Assembly: GCA_009777535.1 (NCBI GenBank)
Contig: WRLP01000012.1
Location: 23,389-87,388, forward strand
DNA from: Treponema sp.
GTDB lineage: Bacteria; Spirochaetota; Spirochaetia; Treponematales; Breznakiellaceae
Reading direction: 5' to 3'
Length of the DNA: 64,000 nt
The position numbers and the translations under genes were made by a program. Each line of letters starts with the position of its first letter. Positions within the stretch are counted from its first letter, which is position 1. The notes below the pieces were generated by a model. It saw only the letters and a program-made list of their open reading frames with translations. It was not told the origin of the DNA and ran no database searches. This document shows, piece after piece, positions 27,507 through 37,114 of this stretch.

Positions 27507-30074
27507 ATGAGGAAAATAGATAATCGAATCTATTCAGGTTTTGCCCTTATTTTCTGCCTGTTAATTGCAGCCGGCTGTGAAAGCCCTGCCGGCAATAGCA
27601 GTAAATTTGTCGCAGTAAGCAATATCAGCAGTGTAGCAAATTCAACAGAGGCAGGAGTTCCGCTTGCCCTTAATGGTACGGTAAATCCTGCAAACGCCAC
27701 CAATAAGAGCATAGTCTGGACAGTGTCAGTTAATGACAATGGAAGCACCGGGGTAAGTATCAGCGGCAATATACTGAACACCACAGCCGGTGGAATGGCA
27801 ATTATCAGGGCGACCATCGCCAACGGAAGCGCACAGGGCATTGCCTTTACCAAAGATTTTTATATTACTGTTAATCCAGGTTTTGTAGCGGTAACAAATA
27901 TCAGCGATGTTCCAACAACAGCAACGGCAGGGACACCTCTTGCTCTTAGCGGCACAGTATCGCCATCAAATGCCACGTATAAAAATATAATCTGGTCTAT
28001 ATCGCCATTTGATGATGGAAGTACCGGGGCAAGCATAACTAGTATTTTTCTGAACACCACGTCAGAGGGAACAGCAATCATCAGGGCGACCATCGCCAAC
28101 GGAAACGCCCAGGGTAATTATACCCAGGACTTTAATATTACTGTGAACGATGGATTTGTAGCGGTCACAAGCATAAATGATGTTCCAACAACAGCAATAG
28201 CAGGAACACCTCTAAACTTAACCGGTACGGTATTACCGGTAAACGCTACCAATCAAAATATTATCTGGTCTGTATCGCCCCTTGACGATGGAAGTACCGG
28301 AGCAAGCATCACCGGCAACAGTCTTAACACCACGTCAGAGGGAACAACAACTATCAGGGCGACTATCACTGACGGAAGTGCTGTGGGCGACTATATCCAG
28401 GATTTTTATGTTATTGTGATTATCGTACCTGTAAATAATATCAGCGGCATTCCATCATATATGACAGCAGGTACACCGCTTATTCTTAACGGTACTGCAT
28501 CGCCTTTTAACGCAACTTATAAAAATATTATCTGGTCAGTATCGCCACTTGATAACGGAATCACCGGAGCAAGTATCAGCGGTAATATTCTGAACACCAC
28601 ATCTGGTGGAACGGCAATTATCAGGGCAGCTATCGAAAACGGAAGCGCACAAGGCATTGCATATACCCAGGACTTTTACATTACTGTGAATGTTGGTTTT
28701 GTAGCGGTAACGAATATCAGCGATGTTCCAACAACAGCAACAGCAAGGGTACCACTAAACTTAACCGGCACAGTTACACCAGTAAACGCCACCTATCAAA
28801 ATATAATCTGGTCTGTATCGCCTCTTGATAATGGAAGCACTGGTGCAAGTATCAGCAGTAATATTCTTAACACCATGGCCAGTGGGACGGCAACAATCAG
28901 GGCGAATATCTTCTACGGACCAGACACTGTTTACTATACCCAGGACTTTAATATTACTGTGAACATTTGTCCTGTAAGCAATATTACCGATGTACCAGGT
29001 TCCACGACAGTAGGTACACCGATAAACTTAACCGGTACAGCACTACCTCCACACGCGACCTATCAAAATATAATCTGGTCTGTATCGCCTCTTGATAATG
29101 GAAGCACCGGTGCAAGCATCACCGGCAATATTCTGAACACGACGGCTTGGGGAACGACAACTATAAGGGCGACCGTCGACAACGGAAGCGCTGTTGGCAT
29201 TGCCTATACCCAGGATTTTTATATTACTGTGAATATTGTACCTGTAAGCATTATCAGCGGCGTTCCCGGTTCCACAACTGCAGGAATACCGCTTACTCTT
29301 GGCGGCACGGTATCACCATTGAACGCCACCTATCAAAATATAATCTGGTCTGTATCACCTCTTGATAGCGGAAACACCGGTGCAAGCATCAGCGACAACA
29401 ACGTGCTGAATACAACATTTGGAGGAACAGTTACTGTCAGGGCGACTATCGAAAACGGAAGCGCTATATACGCTGCCTATACTCAGGACTTTTATATAAC
29501 TGTTAATATTGTACCTGTAAGTAATATCAGCGGCGTACCCAACTCAACAACAGCGGGAATACCGCTTACCCTTGGCGGTACGATATCGCCCTCAAACGCT
29601 ACTTATCAAAATATAATCTGGTCTATATCACCCTTTGACAACGGAAGCACCGGAACAAGTATCAGCGGCAATGTGCTGAATACCACAGCGGGGGGAACGG
29701 CAACTATCAGGGCGACAATCACCAACGGAAGCGCTGTGGGTACCACCTATACCCAGGACTTCTACATTGCTGTGGCTGCGCCCCCGGCCATTGTTCTTTC
29801 CATAGATGATTTTAACATAATCGATGAGGGGAGCGGGGTTTTCGATAATGTACCGCCAATAGTCCTTAGCAAAAGCGCAGGGACAAGCAGAACCATAAAT
29901 ACAAGCGGTTTAAGTGTTATTGCATGGCATCTGGGTCTTATACAGTTGGGAACCGGAAGCAGTATTACCCTTACAGCCGCTCAGTTTAATACAGGTAACT
30001 ATACCCTTAGCCTTACCTTTATCCAAAACGGCAAGCCCTGGCTGGGCAGCCTTGAATTCAGCGTTATCGAATAG
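27507..30074 (+). CDS. surface lipoprotein with eight Ig-like (Big_2-type) repeats
   Basis: An 855-residue lipoprotein; signal peptide 'GFALIFCLLIAAGCESPAG' with lipobox Cys at about residue 25. Eight tandem units of about 85-90 residues follow, each starting 'xVAVTNISDVPTTATAGTPL' or similar and containing 'NATYKNIIWSISP', 'LNTTSEGTAIIRATI' and 'YTQDFNITVN', the pattern of bacterial Ig-like group 2 domains. The last 95 residues are a different beta-rich domain ('GSSITLTAAQFNTGNYTLSL'). AAGGAG precedes the ATG. It is followed 9 bp later by the LRR lipoprotein, so they are probably co-expressed surface proteins. Repeat similarity at DNA level allows expansion or loss. Confidence 0.85.
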   Translation: MRKIDNRIYSGFALIFCLLIAAGCESPAGNSSKFVAVSNISSVANSTEAGVPLALNGTVNPANATNKSIVWTVSVNDNGSTGVSISGNILNTTAGGMAIIRATIANGSAQGIAFTKDFYITVNPGFVAVTNISDVPTTATAGTPLALSGTVSPSNATYKNIIWSISPFDDGSTGASITSIFLNTTSEGTAIIRATIANGNAQGNYTQDFNITVNDGFVAVTSINDVPTTAIAGTPLNLTGTVLPVNATNQNIIWSVSPLDDGSTGASITGNSLNTTSEGTTTIRATITDGSAVGDYIQDFYVIVIIVPVNNISGIPSYMTAGTPLILNGTASPFNATYKNIIWSVSPLDNGITGASISGNILNTTSGGTAIIRAAIENGSAQGIAYTQDFYITVNVGFVAVTNISDVPTTATARVPLNLTGTVTPVNATYQNIIWSVSPLDNGSTGASISSNILNTMASGTATIRANIFYGPDTVYYTQDFNITVNICPVSNITDVPGSTTVGTPINLTGTALPPHATYQNIIWSVSPLDNGSTGASITGNILNTTAWGTTTIRATVDNGSAVGIAYTQDFYITVNIVPVSIISGVPGSTTAGIPLTLGGTVSPLNATYQNIIWSVSPLDSGNTGASISDNNVLNTTFGGTVTVRATIENGSAIYAAYTQDFYITVNIVPVSNISGVPNSTTAGIPLTLGGTISPSNATYQNIIWSISPFDNGSTGTSISGNVLNTTAGGTATIRATITNGSAVGTTYTQDFYIAVAAPPAIVLSIDDFNIIDEGSGVFDNVPPIVLSKSAGTSRTINTSGLSVIAWHLGLIQLGTGSSITLTAAQFNTGNYTLSLTFIQNGKPWLGSLEFSVIE

Positions 30075-30083
30075 GAGGAAGAA

Positions 30084-32513
30084 ATGAAAAAGTTTGTATT
30101 GTTCATTGTCGCCATTATTTTTCTGAGCGGGTGTTCCGACAGGCTCTTTAACGGCCCTGAGCCGCAAGCGGAAGATATATTAAAAGGAGGCAAGGGTACG
30201 GTTAATATAGATTTTGGCAATAATAACGGCGCCCGCACCCTGCTGCCTTCGGCCTTTGATCTTTCAAAACTGTATATTGTCCTTACATTTACCGCGCAAG
30301 GCGGAGGATTACAAATTATTGAAACCCTGGACGGACAGAGTTTTGCCAGCGTACAACTTGGCGCTGGGATATGGGATTTGGACGTAAAAGGGTATGCAAC
30401 AGAAGATGATGCCATAGACCCGCAAAATGTCCTTGTTTATTATACGGAAACCGGCATCGAGGTTATATCGGGAAGCGCTGTAACAATAACGGTAAATTTA
30501 AACCCACACGAAAATAAGTTAACCCAAAACGGAAGCGGATCTCTGAGTTATTCGATAACCATTCCGGCAGGCGCTGATGGAACCCTTAAAGTTTCTTTAC
30601 TGGACGGTACACTGACCGGTATTCCGATCGTTCTTGATACAACAGTTAATCAGGGAGCAATCGAACTGGATTCGGCTTTTTATTACATCATTGTATCTGT
30701 AGAGTATGGTGGCAAAGCCAAAGTATGGCGGGAGCTTGCCCATATATACGACAATGCTGTAACCGAAGCCGTGTATACATTTACAATAGAAGATATTACA
30801 AGTTCCATAAACGGTGTTATAACAGGATTTGATTTTTCATTGCCGAATGTGTATTATCCCGCCAATAACACTGATAATACGATAGCAATAATCGTGCCGC
30901 ACGGCGCCGATACCAGCGCCCTTGTACCGGCAATAAGCCATTCCGGAGCCGTGATTGATCCTGAGCCGGGAAAACCAATGGACTTTTCAGGGCCAGTAAC
31001 CTATACCGTATATACAGAAAATGGCGCCTCACAAAGTTATACCGTAATCGTGTCTGACACAATAGACGAAATAGATATACTAGCCGCTTATTTAGGTATT
31101 TGCAACACCAATACCGTTGATAACCCTATTCCGGTTAAGGTTACCGTAGACCTCGCGATCGACTGGTCGAATCTTTTAAGCGCACTTTCTTCTGCAAACA
31201 GATATGTTGCCCTGGATCTTTCCGACTGTACCGGAATGACAACCTTTGATCCAGGTACAGACAGTGCTGGTAAAAACATGATTGTGTCGCTTGTTCTGCC
31301 CGATGTTTCAACACATACAATAACTGGAACTTCTTTAAGCTATGCATTCAATTATTTTTCATCAATTAAAACAATAAGCGGAGCAAATATTGAGACTTTA
31401 GGAAACAATTCTTTTTACCAGGTTACCTGCCTTGAAACAGTGAATTTTCCGGCCTTGATCACCATTGGGAGTGCTGCTTTTTCCGGCTGCACAAACCTTA
31501 CCGGTATTACGATACCGGACAGCGTTACCAGCATTGAGGACAGCACTTTTCGGAATTGCACCGGCCTTACCAGTATAACAATACCAGATAGTGTTACCAG
31601 CATTGGGGGCGGTGCTTTTGATGGTTGCACAGGCCTTACCAGTATAACAATACCAGATAGTGTTACCAGCATTGGGGGCGGTGCTTTTGATGGTTGCACA
31701 GGCCTTACCAGTGTTGCAATAGGAAACGGCGTTACCAGCATTGGTAATCAAGCTTTTCGGGGCTGCGACCTTACTATTGTAACAATACCGGACAGCGTTA
31801 CCAGCATTGGTTCTTATGCTTTTCGTGACTGCACAGGCCTTACTGCAATAAATGTTACTGACGGTAATACAGCATATAATTCAAATAACGGCATATTGTA
31901 TAATAAAGATCAAACTGTATTATTCTTTTGCCCGCAAGGAAAAACTGGTACAGTATCTATACCAAGCAGCGTTACCACCATTTATGGTGCTTTTTGGGGC
32001 TGCACAGGTATTACCAGTATAACAATACCAGATGGTGTTACCAGCATTGAGGCCGGTACTTTTCGGAACTGCACAGGCCTTACCAGCGTAACAATACCAA
32101 ATAGCGTTACCAGCATTGGGGGCGGTGCTTTTTATGGTTGCACAGGCCTTACCAGTATTACAATACCAAATAGCGTTACCAACATTTGGCAAGGTGCTTT
32201 TCAGAACTGCACAGGCCTTACCAGCGTAACAATACCAAGCAGTGTTACTGGCATTTGGAATACAGTTTTTCAGGGCTGCACAGGCCTTACCAGCGTAACA
32301 ATACCAAGCAGCGTTACTAGCATTGGCTTTCAAGCTTTTGATGGTTGCACAGGCCTTATCAGTGTAGACTTTGAAGGTAATATCTCTTCATCTAATTTTT
32401 CAACTGATCAATCATTTCCAGGAGATTTAAGGTCAAAGTATTTTGATGCTGGCGGAGGTATTGGGATCTATACCAGGCCGTCGGGATCTTCTGATACATG
32501 GACGAAGCTGTAA
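30084..32513 (+). CDS. BspA-like (TpLRR) leucine-rich-repeat lipoprotein
   Basis: An 809-residue lipoprotein with lipobox 'FIVAIIFLSGCS' (Cys about residue 17). Residues about 30-230 are a beta-rich stalk, then a domain with 'YTVYTENGASQSYTVIVSD' (about 300-325). The C-terminal half contains some fourteen 23-residue LRR_5 units of the type 'VTSIGGGAFDGCTGLTSITI', the treponemal BspA class linked to adhesion and cell-cell contact. Two units at about 31564-31701 are nearly identical at the DNA level (69-bp direct repeats). It starts 9 bp after the Ig-repeat lipoprotein, with GGAGG upstream. Confidence 0.88.
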   Translation: MKKFVLFIVAIIFLSGCSDRLFNGPEPQAEDILKGGKGTVNIDFGNNNGARTLLPSAFDLSKLYIVLTFTAQGGGLQIIETLDGQSFASVQLGAGIWDLDVKGYATEDDAIDPQNVLVYYTETGIEVISGSAVTITVNLNPHENKLTQNGSGSLSYSITIPAGADGTLKVSLLDGTLTGIPIVLDTTVNQGAIELDSAFYYIIVSVEYGGKAKVWRELAHIYDNAVTEAVYTFTIEDITSSINGVITGFDFSLPNVYYPANNTDNTIAIIVPHGADTSALVPAISHSGAVIDPEPGKPMDFSGPVTYTVYTENGASQSYTVIVSDTIDEIDILAAYLGICNTNTVDNPIPVKVTVDLAIDWSNLLSALSSANRYVALDLSDCTGMTTFDPGTDSAGKNMIVSLVLPDVSTHTITGTSLSYAFNYFSSIKTISGANIETLGNNSFYQVTCLETVNFPALITIGSAAFSGCTNLTGITIPDSVTSIEDSTFRNCTGLTSITIPDSVTSIGGGAFDGCTGLTSITIPDSVTSIGGGAFDGCTGLTSVAIGNGVTSIGNQAFRGCDLTIVTIPDSVTSIGSYAFRDCTGLTAINVTDGNTAYNSNNGILYNKDQTVLFFCPQGKTGTVSIPSSVTTIYGAFWGCTGITSITIPDGVTSIEAGTFRNCTGLTSVTIPNSVTSIGGGAFYGCTGLTSITIPNSVTNIWQGAFQNCTGLTSVTIPSSVTGIWNTVFQGCTGLTSVTIPSSVTSIGFQAFDGCTGLISVDFEGNISSSNFSTDQSFPGDLRSKYFDAGGGIGIYTRPSGSSDTWTKL

Positions 32514-32555
32514 GAAAGTGTTTTGTTGTATAATAAACCAACAGAAGGAGTAATT

Positions 32556-32978
32556 ATGAAAGAAATTATTGTTATTCAGGGCGCCGGTGATCGTGGTAAA
32601 ACCCAGACAGTAAAGAAGGTTTATGATTTACTGAAAGCTAAATATCCTAAAGCTAAAATTACCGATTATTTTCCAGGTAAATATGACATAAAAATACTAA
32701 TGGAAAATGTTAATGGATTGCTTGTAGGAATTGAAAGTTACGGCGATCCAATAACTGACCGGCTGGAAGACAGCTTGAAGTGTTTTGACAAGGCTGGCTG
32801 CGATATAATATTTTGTTCTGCAAGAACCAGAGGTTATTCAGTGGATTGGATAAAAAAATATTCAAAAAAATACAAGATAACTTATATTCAACAAAAATAT
32901 GTTTTTGGAAATAAAAATCACCAAGACAGGAATAACGAAGACAGGGCGCAGGAGATGATTAAAGCCGCCGGGTTATGA
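32556..32978 (+). CDS. small P-loop protein, unknown function
   Basis: A 140-residue protein starting at ATG 32556 with AAGGAG. The N-terminal 'IIVIQGAGDRGKTQTVKKVY' is a Walker A-like loop; 'LLVGIESYGDP' and 'CDIIFCSARTRGYS' follow. It is too short for a full NTPase of a known class and I do not recognise a named family. It lies 42 bp downstream of the LRR lipoprotein and before a block of palindromic elements. Confidence 0.6.
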   Translation: MKEIIVIQGAGDRGKTQTVKKVYDLLKAKYPKAKITDYFPGKYDIKILMENVNGLLVGIESYGDPITDRLEDSLKCFDKAGCDIIFCSARTRGYSVDWIKKYSKKYKITYIQQKYVFGNKNHQDRNNEDRAQEMIKAAGL

Positions 32979-32989
32979 GGCCTCCCCAG

Positions 32990-33195
32990 CCTCAGCGTTA
33001 TGCAAATATGGCAACGTCAAAATGCATTTGTAAATATTCCCGGGGTCCTGTCAGGGGGTAAAAATGTCATGCAGGCATGCCATTTTTACCCCCTGACTCC
33101 CCGTGGTACATTTTCTGATTGACGAACGAGTGAGGAGACGAAGGGTGTATACCCTTTATGCATTTTGGAATTGTAATAATTGTGAAGCCCTGAGG
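32990..33195. repeat. nested-palindrome intergenic element, copy E
   Basis: About 205 bp. Outer arms CCTCAGCGTTATGCAAAT with TCAAAATGCATTTG (left) and ATGCATTTTGGAATTG followed by GAAGCCCTGAGG (right) are inverted relatives. The centre (33037-33108) is a nearly perfect hairpin of some 28 bp: CAGGGGGTAAAAATG against CATTTTTACCCCCTG. Together with copy B it fills the 560-bp gap before selA, where no gene is seen. Confidence 0.65.
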
Positions 33196-33499
33196 AAGGG
33201 GAAAGAGTAAAGAATAATGTTCCCCTATCCTTCCCCTTCGTTAGCGTTTCACTACTTTGGCAATTTCAGAAAGATGCCCAAAAAATTCAATGTAAGCGGT
33301 ACGCAAAGCTCCACCGGAGGCATCGGCGTGGTTATAAAAAAGCGATTTACACAATAATGAATCTAGATGTTTGTTAATCTAGTTTTGCTTAAAAAAAGTA
33401 TGTCTACCAGACCGTCAGCCTCCGGTGGGGCTTGTGCGTACCGCTCTATTTTATAGTTTTAGGCATCTTTCTGTAGTCGCCATAGCCGTGGAAAAGCCG
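33183..33499. repeat. nested-palindrome intergenic element, copy B
   Basis: Contains the AGGAAGGGGAA/TTCCCC palindrome, the left end AGCGTTTCACTACTTTG with AATTTCAGAAAGATGCC, a stem GCGGTACGCAAAGC/GCTTGTGCGTACCGC whose loop is occupied by a 95-bp AT-rich module shared (inverted) with copy D, and the right end GGCATCTTTCTG plus GCCATAGCCGTGGAAAAG. It ends 4 bp before the selA -35 box. Confidence 0.65.
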
Positions 33500-33502
33500 C
33501 CC

Positions 33503-33533
33503 TTGACATAATACCACACCCGCATAATACAAT
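33503..33533 (+). promoter_or_regulatory. candidate promoter of selA-selB
   Basis: TTGACA (33503-33508), a 19-bp spacer and TACAAT (33528-33533). The selA ATG lies 9 bp past the -10 and has no Shine-Dalgarno, suggesting a leaderless or nearly leaderless message. Confidence 0.5.
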
Positions 33534-33542
33534 TCCGTATAA

Positions 33543-34973
33543 ATGAGTAGCTTAGATAGCCGTCAGACCGCCAATGATTCGCTGCGTTCCATACCGGCGA
33601 TGGACGAACTGCTTAACTCGCCCTGGGCTGAAGAGCTTTCGGCCGGTCTTGGAAGGGAGCAGGTTAAAAAAATAATTACAGAGGTCTGCGACGGGATAAG
33701 GCGCGATGTGCGCGGCGGCGCAAATATCGAAGCGCCGGTCAGGGAGCTTGCAGAGCGCCGCGCGCAGGAGTTAATCCGCCTGAGAGCATCGAGCAGCCTG
33801 AAACCTGTTGTTAACGCCACAGGCGTTGTTATTCACACTAACCTTGGCCGCTCTCCTCTTGGGCGGGAAGCGCTTCAGGCTGTCAATGATATAGCCGGAA
33901 GATATAATACACTTGAATACTCTGTGCAGGAGGGCGTACGGGGAAACCGCAACTCGCATATAGAATGGCTTATCCGCGATATAACAGGGGCGCAGGCCGC
34001 GCTGGTTGTCAACAATAATGCGGCGGCGGTACTGCTGGCGCTTTCGGCAATCGCCGCAGGCAGGGAAGTAATTGTTTCCAACGGAGAGCTCGTCGAAATA
34101 GGAGACTCGTTTAGAATACCGGAAATCTTGTCATTTTCCGGCGCGTCCATGGTTGCTGTCGGCTGTACAAACTCGACCCGCATAAGCGATTACTCCAATG
34201 CCATAACAGAAAAAACAGCCATATTGCTTAAAGTGCACCCATCAAATTATAAAATCGACGGCTTTACCACGGAAGTAAACCGCCGCGATCTTGCGGAATT
34301 GGCCGCTTCCAGGGGTCTTGTGTTTATGGAAGATCTCGGCAGCGGACTCCTTGCCGCGCTCGATAAGCCATTTGCGCATTTGGAGTATTCGGTAAAAGAC
34401 TGCCTCGAAGCGGGTGTTAACATAATAAGTTTTTCCGGGGATAAACTGCTCGGCGGCCCCCAGCTCGGTGTGATAGCGGGATCAAAACAGCTTATAGAAA
34501 AAATGCAGTCGCATCAGTTATACCGCGCCCTGCGAGTCGATAAAATGACCCTTGCCGCTTTTGAAGCCGTTCTGCGCCTGTACCTATCCGGCAGGCATAA
34601 AGAAATACCAGTGATCAAAATGATAGAAGCTGATGAAAAGATTTTATTGAAAAAAGCACAAAGGCTGTTGCGCATAATAAAACAAAAAACTCAAAGCCTC
34701 GCAATGGACGATCTTGCTGTTTCGGTTGTTAAAACAAATGATGCCGTTGGCGGCGGAGCATATCCAACAGAACGGATGCCAGGCTTCGGCGTATCACTGC
34801 ATTCAGCTTCCCGCAGCGCCGAAAGCCTTGCCGCTTCTTTCAGAATGTCAAGTTTCCCGGTAATTCCCGGTATACAGGACGGACAGATCATTCTGCATGT
34901 CCGCACCCTGCTGGACGGAGATGAAAAAATAATCGCCTCTTCGCTGGAGGAATGGGGAGCAAGAGGCGGATGA
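33543..34973 (+). CDS. selA: L-seryl-tRNA(Sec) selenium transferase
   Basis: A 476-residue SelA, the PLP enzyme that converts seryl-tRNA-Sec to selenocysteinyl-tRNA-Sec using selenophosphate. The N-terminal 'LRSIPAMDELL' and 'ELAERRAQELI' match the tRNA-binding domain; 'VNATGVVIHTNLGRSPL' and 'YNTLEYSVQEGVRGNRNSHI' are family blocks; the PLP lysine is Lys301 in 'SFSGDKLLGGPQLG'. The start agrees with family N-termini but lacks a ribosome site. The stop overlaps the selB ATG. tRNA-Sec and selD are in a separate cassette 9 kb to the left. Confidence 0.97.
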   Translation: MSSLDSRQTANDSLRSIPAMDELLNSPWAEELSAGLGREQVKKIITEVCDGIRRDVRGGANIEAPVRELAERRAQELIRLRASSSLKPVVNATGVVIHTNLGRSPLGREALQAVNDIAGRYNTLEYSVQEGVRGNRNSHIEWLIRDITGAQAALVVNNNAAAVLLALSAIAAGREVIVSNGELVEIGDSFRIPEILSFSGASMVAVGCTNSTRISDYSNAITEKTAILLKVHPSNYKIDGFTTEVNRRDLAELAASRGLVFMEDLGSGLLAALDKPFAHLEYSVKDCLEAGVNIISFSGDKLLGGPQLGVIAGSKQLIEKMQSHQLYRALRVDKMTLAAFEAVLRLYLSGRHKEIPVIKMIEADEKILLKKAQRLLRIIKQKTQSLAMDDLAVSVVKTNDAVGGGAYPTERMPGFGVSLHSASRSAESLAASFRMSSFPVIPGIQDGQIILHVRTLLDGDEKIIASSLEEWGARGG

Positions 34974-36940
34974 TGGAACATCCGTTTATAATAGGAACAG
35001 CCGGTCATATCGATCATGGTAAAACATCACTGGTTAAGGCAATCACGGGCATGGACTGCGACCGCCTTGACGAAGAAAAACGGCGCGGCATAACCATCGA
35101 GCTTGGTTTTGCCCATTTTAATCTGCCCAGCGGAAGAACGGTCAGCATTGTTGATGTACCGGGACATGAACGTTTTATAAGGCAGATGGCCGCCGGTGCC
35201 TCCGGCATAGACGCAGTCATGCTGATAATAGCGGCGACAGAGGGCGTTATGCCGCAGACCAGGGAGCATCTTGATATTCTCAATTTGTTAGGTGTCAAGT
35301 CCGGCCTGGTTGTACTTACCAAAAAAGATCTGACAGATGATGAAACCGTTGAAATAGCGCGCGCCGAAGCGGCCGACTTAATCCGGGGCACCTGTCTTTC
35401 CGAGGCAGCCATCATACCTGTTTCATCGGTAAGCGGCGAAGGGCTTGATCTGCTTGTAAATGAAATGGAAAGCCTGCTGGACAGAACGCCTGCGAGAAAA
35501 AGCCTGGGCGCGTTTTGCCTGCCCATCGACCGGGTCTTCAGCAAAAAAGGCTTTGGAAGCATAGTAACAGGGACGGTCTACCAGGGCAGCCTTGCCGAGG
35601 GCGATGAAGTGCAGATAATGCCCGCAGGCGCTGCCGCAAGAGTGCGCTCACTTCAGTCTCATGGAGCGAAGTCCGCTTCCGTTCACGCAGGGCAGAGGGC
35701 AGCGATTAATCTTTCCGCTGTTTCGCAGGAAGAAATGGAGCGGGGGGATATGGTCTGCGCGAAGGGCGCCTTTATCCCTACCGATTGCATGAGCGCATGG
35801 ATTGAAATGCTGCCCTCGGCGCGCGAAGGGCTTTCCCATTGGCAGAGGGTACGGCTTCATGTGGGGACAGTTGATGTGGTCGCCAGAATATCACTTTTAA
35901 GATTAAATGCCGCCGGGAAAGATAAGGGTTACCCTCCCGGAAGCGGCGGGCCTGTCCAGATTTTAACTGAGTCAAAAATAACCGTCGCTGCGGGGCAGCG
36001 TTTTGTTATACGTTTTTACAGTCCGCTGGTAACAATAGGCGGCGGGCGCATATTGCTGCCGAACGCCTGCCCTGCCCGCAACAAGGCAAACCGCACAGCC
36101 AGAGCAGCGGCGCTCTCCGATCTTGCCGGCGATTTTCACCCTGCATCTTTTCTCGCGGCAATAATCCATGACAGGGGCATAATAGATGCGGGCGGTTTGT
36201 TTGAATTATCCCAGATGGAAAAAAAAGTTTTTAATGTAGTTTTAAGCGGTCTGTTGCAAGAAACAGAAAAGTATAAATTTTTGGAATTTGGCAAGGCAAG
36301 AGTTTTTATATCTGATGCTGCATTCGCCGCTGTTGCGCTGACGACTGGAAAAATTCTAGAGAAGTTCCATTTAGAATACGGCGAACTGGCCGGGCTGGAA
36401 GGAGAAAAATTATATGCAGCCATGGACTCGGCCGGCAATACCGGTAAAGTAACAGGCGATGACTTTAAGGAACTGCTCGGTATAATGGCGGGAAAAAAGA
36501 TAATTGCTACGGTTGTTATGCAGGAAAAGACAATCTACCGCTGTGTGGACTTTACCCAGTCGCTCGACGCTAAATTTACAGCTCTTACGGAGAAAGTGAT
36601 AAAAGAAGTTGCTGCCGCTGGCTTCAATCTTTTAACACTGCCGGAGCTGGAAGAAAAACTGGGAGCCAGCTCCGCTGATATAAAGCGGGCGGCAGCGTAT
36701 CTGCGTGAGCGCGACGAGCTTAGAATGATAAAAGACGGGCTGTTGTTTTCCAGAGAAATGAAAGAAAAGCTCCTTGACGTACTTGCTTCGATGAAAGGTG
36801 ATATTACAGTCGCCTCTTTGCGCGATGTTATCGGTGTGAGCCGAAAATACACACTGCCAATGCTGGAATTTCTGGATTCCCAGGGATTGACTCAAAGAAT
36901 CGGAGATAAACGCGTCCTTTCCAGAGGTATAAAGGCTTGA
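34970..36940 (+). CDS. selB: selenocysteine-specific elongation factor
   Basis: A 656-residue SelB. The EF-Tu-like GTPase has G1 '[13 protein letters not shown]', G3 'DVPGHERF' and G4 'TKKD'. Two beta-barrel domains follow (about 170-340), then four winged-helix domains (about 380-656) for SECIS hairpin binding, ending '[20 protein letters not shown]'. It delivers Sec-tRNA to UGA codons that have a downstream hairpin, here those of grdA and grdB. The start at 34970 overlaps the selA stop; upstream in-frame ATG 34952 lies inside selA and is less likely. Confidence 0.97.
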   Translation: MMEHPFIIGTAGHIDHGKTSLVKAITGMDCDRLDEEKRRGITIELGFAHFNLPSGRTVSIVDVPGHERFIRQMAAGASGIDAVMLIIAATEGVMPQTREHLDILNLLGVKSGLVVLTKKDLTDDETVEIARAEAADLIRGTCLSEAAIIPVSSVSGEGLDLLVNEMESLLDRTPARKSLGAFCLPIDRVFSKKGFGSIVTGTVYQGSLAEGDEVQIMPAGAAARVRSLQSHGAKSASVHAGQRAAINLSAVSQEEMERGDMVCAKGAFIPTDCMSAWIEMLPSAREGLSHWQRVRLHVGTVDVVARISLLRLNAAGKDKGYPPGSGGPVQILTESKITVAAGQRFVIRFYSPLVTIGGGRILLPNACPARNKANRTARAAALSDLAGDFHPASFLAAIIHDRGIIDAGGLFELSQMEKKVFNVVLSGLLQETEKYKFLEFGKARVFISDAAFAAVALTTGKILEKFHLEYGELAGLEGEKLYAAMDSAGNTGKVTGDDFKELLGIMAGKKIIATVVMQEKTIYRCVDFTQSLDAKFTALTEKVIKEVAAAGFNLLTLPELEEKLGASSADIKRAAAYLRERDELRMIKDGLLFSREMKEKLLDVLASMKGDITVASLRDVIGVSRKYTLPMLEFLDSQGLTQRIGDKRVLSRGIKA

Positions 36941-36958
36941 CAAAGCCTCATCTTGCTG

Positions 36959-36987
36959 TTGCTTTTTTTTTATTTCTGTGTTAGAAT
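36959..36987 (+). promoter_or_regulatory. candidate promoter for the AGCS symporter
   Basis: TTGCTT (36959-36964), a 17-bp T-rich spacer and TAGAAT (36982-36987). A leader of about 120 nt follows before the ATG at 37115, which has AAGGAG. The leader lacks the conserved blocks of a glycine riboswitch. Confidence 0.5.
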
Positions 36988-37114
36988 GGCCGGAAATGGG
37001 GTGCTTTTTGCAGACTGGGTTAATTCAACAAACAATAAGTGTCCCCGGATTTTTCATGTGTTTATAGGTTTTGAAAAAAACTTATGAAATAAATTAAAGT
37101 TAAGGAGAAACTGT

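Noticed and set aside
31398..32333. Minus-strand frames with repeats such as NAGNTIWYCYTGKA
   Set aside because: They are antisense shadows of the LRR repeats; the repeat period produces long open frames without coding signal.
25975..33540. CRISPR array
   Set aside because: The repeated sequences are long palindromic blocks at irregular spacing, not short repeats with uniform spacers, and no cas gene is near.
24970..33542. Integrated phage or transposon covering the accessory region
   Set aside because: No integrase, transposase or phage structural gene was found; only toxin-antitoxin genes and small repeats are seen.
36988..37114. Glycine riboswitch before the symporter
   Set aside because: A glycine aptamer would be expected here, but its conserved blocks are not present in the leader.
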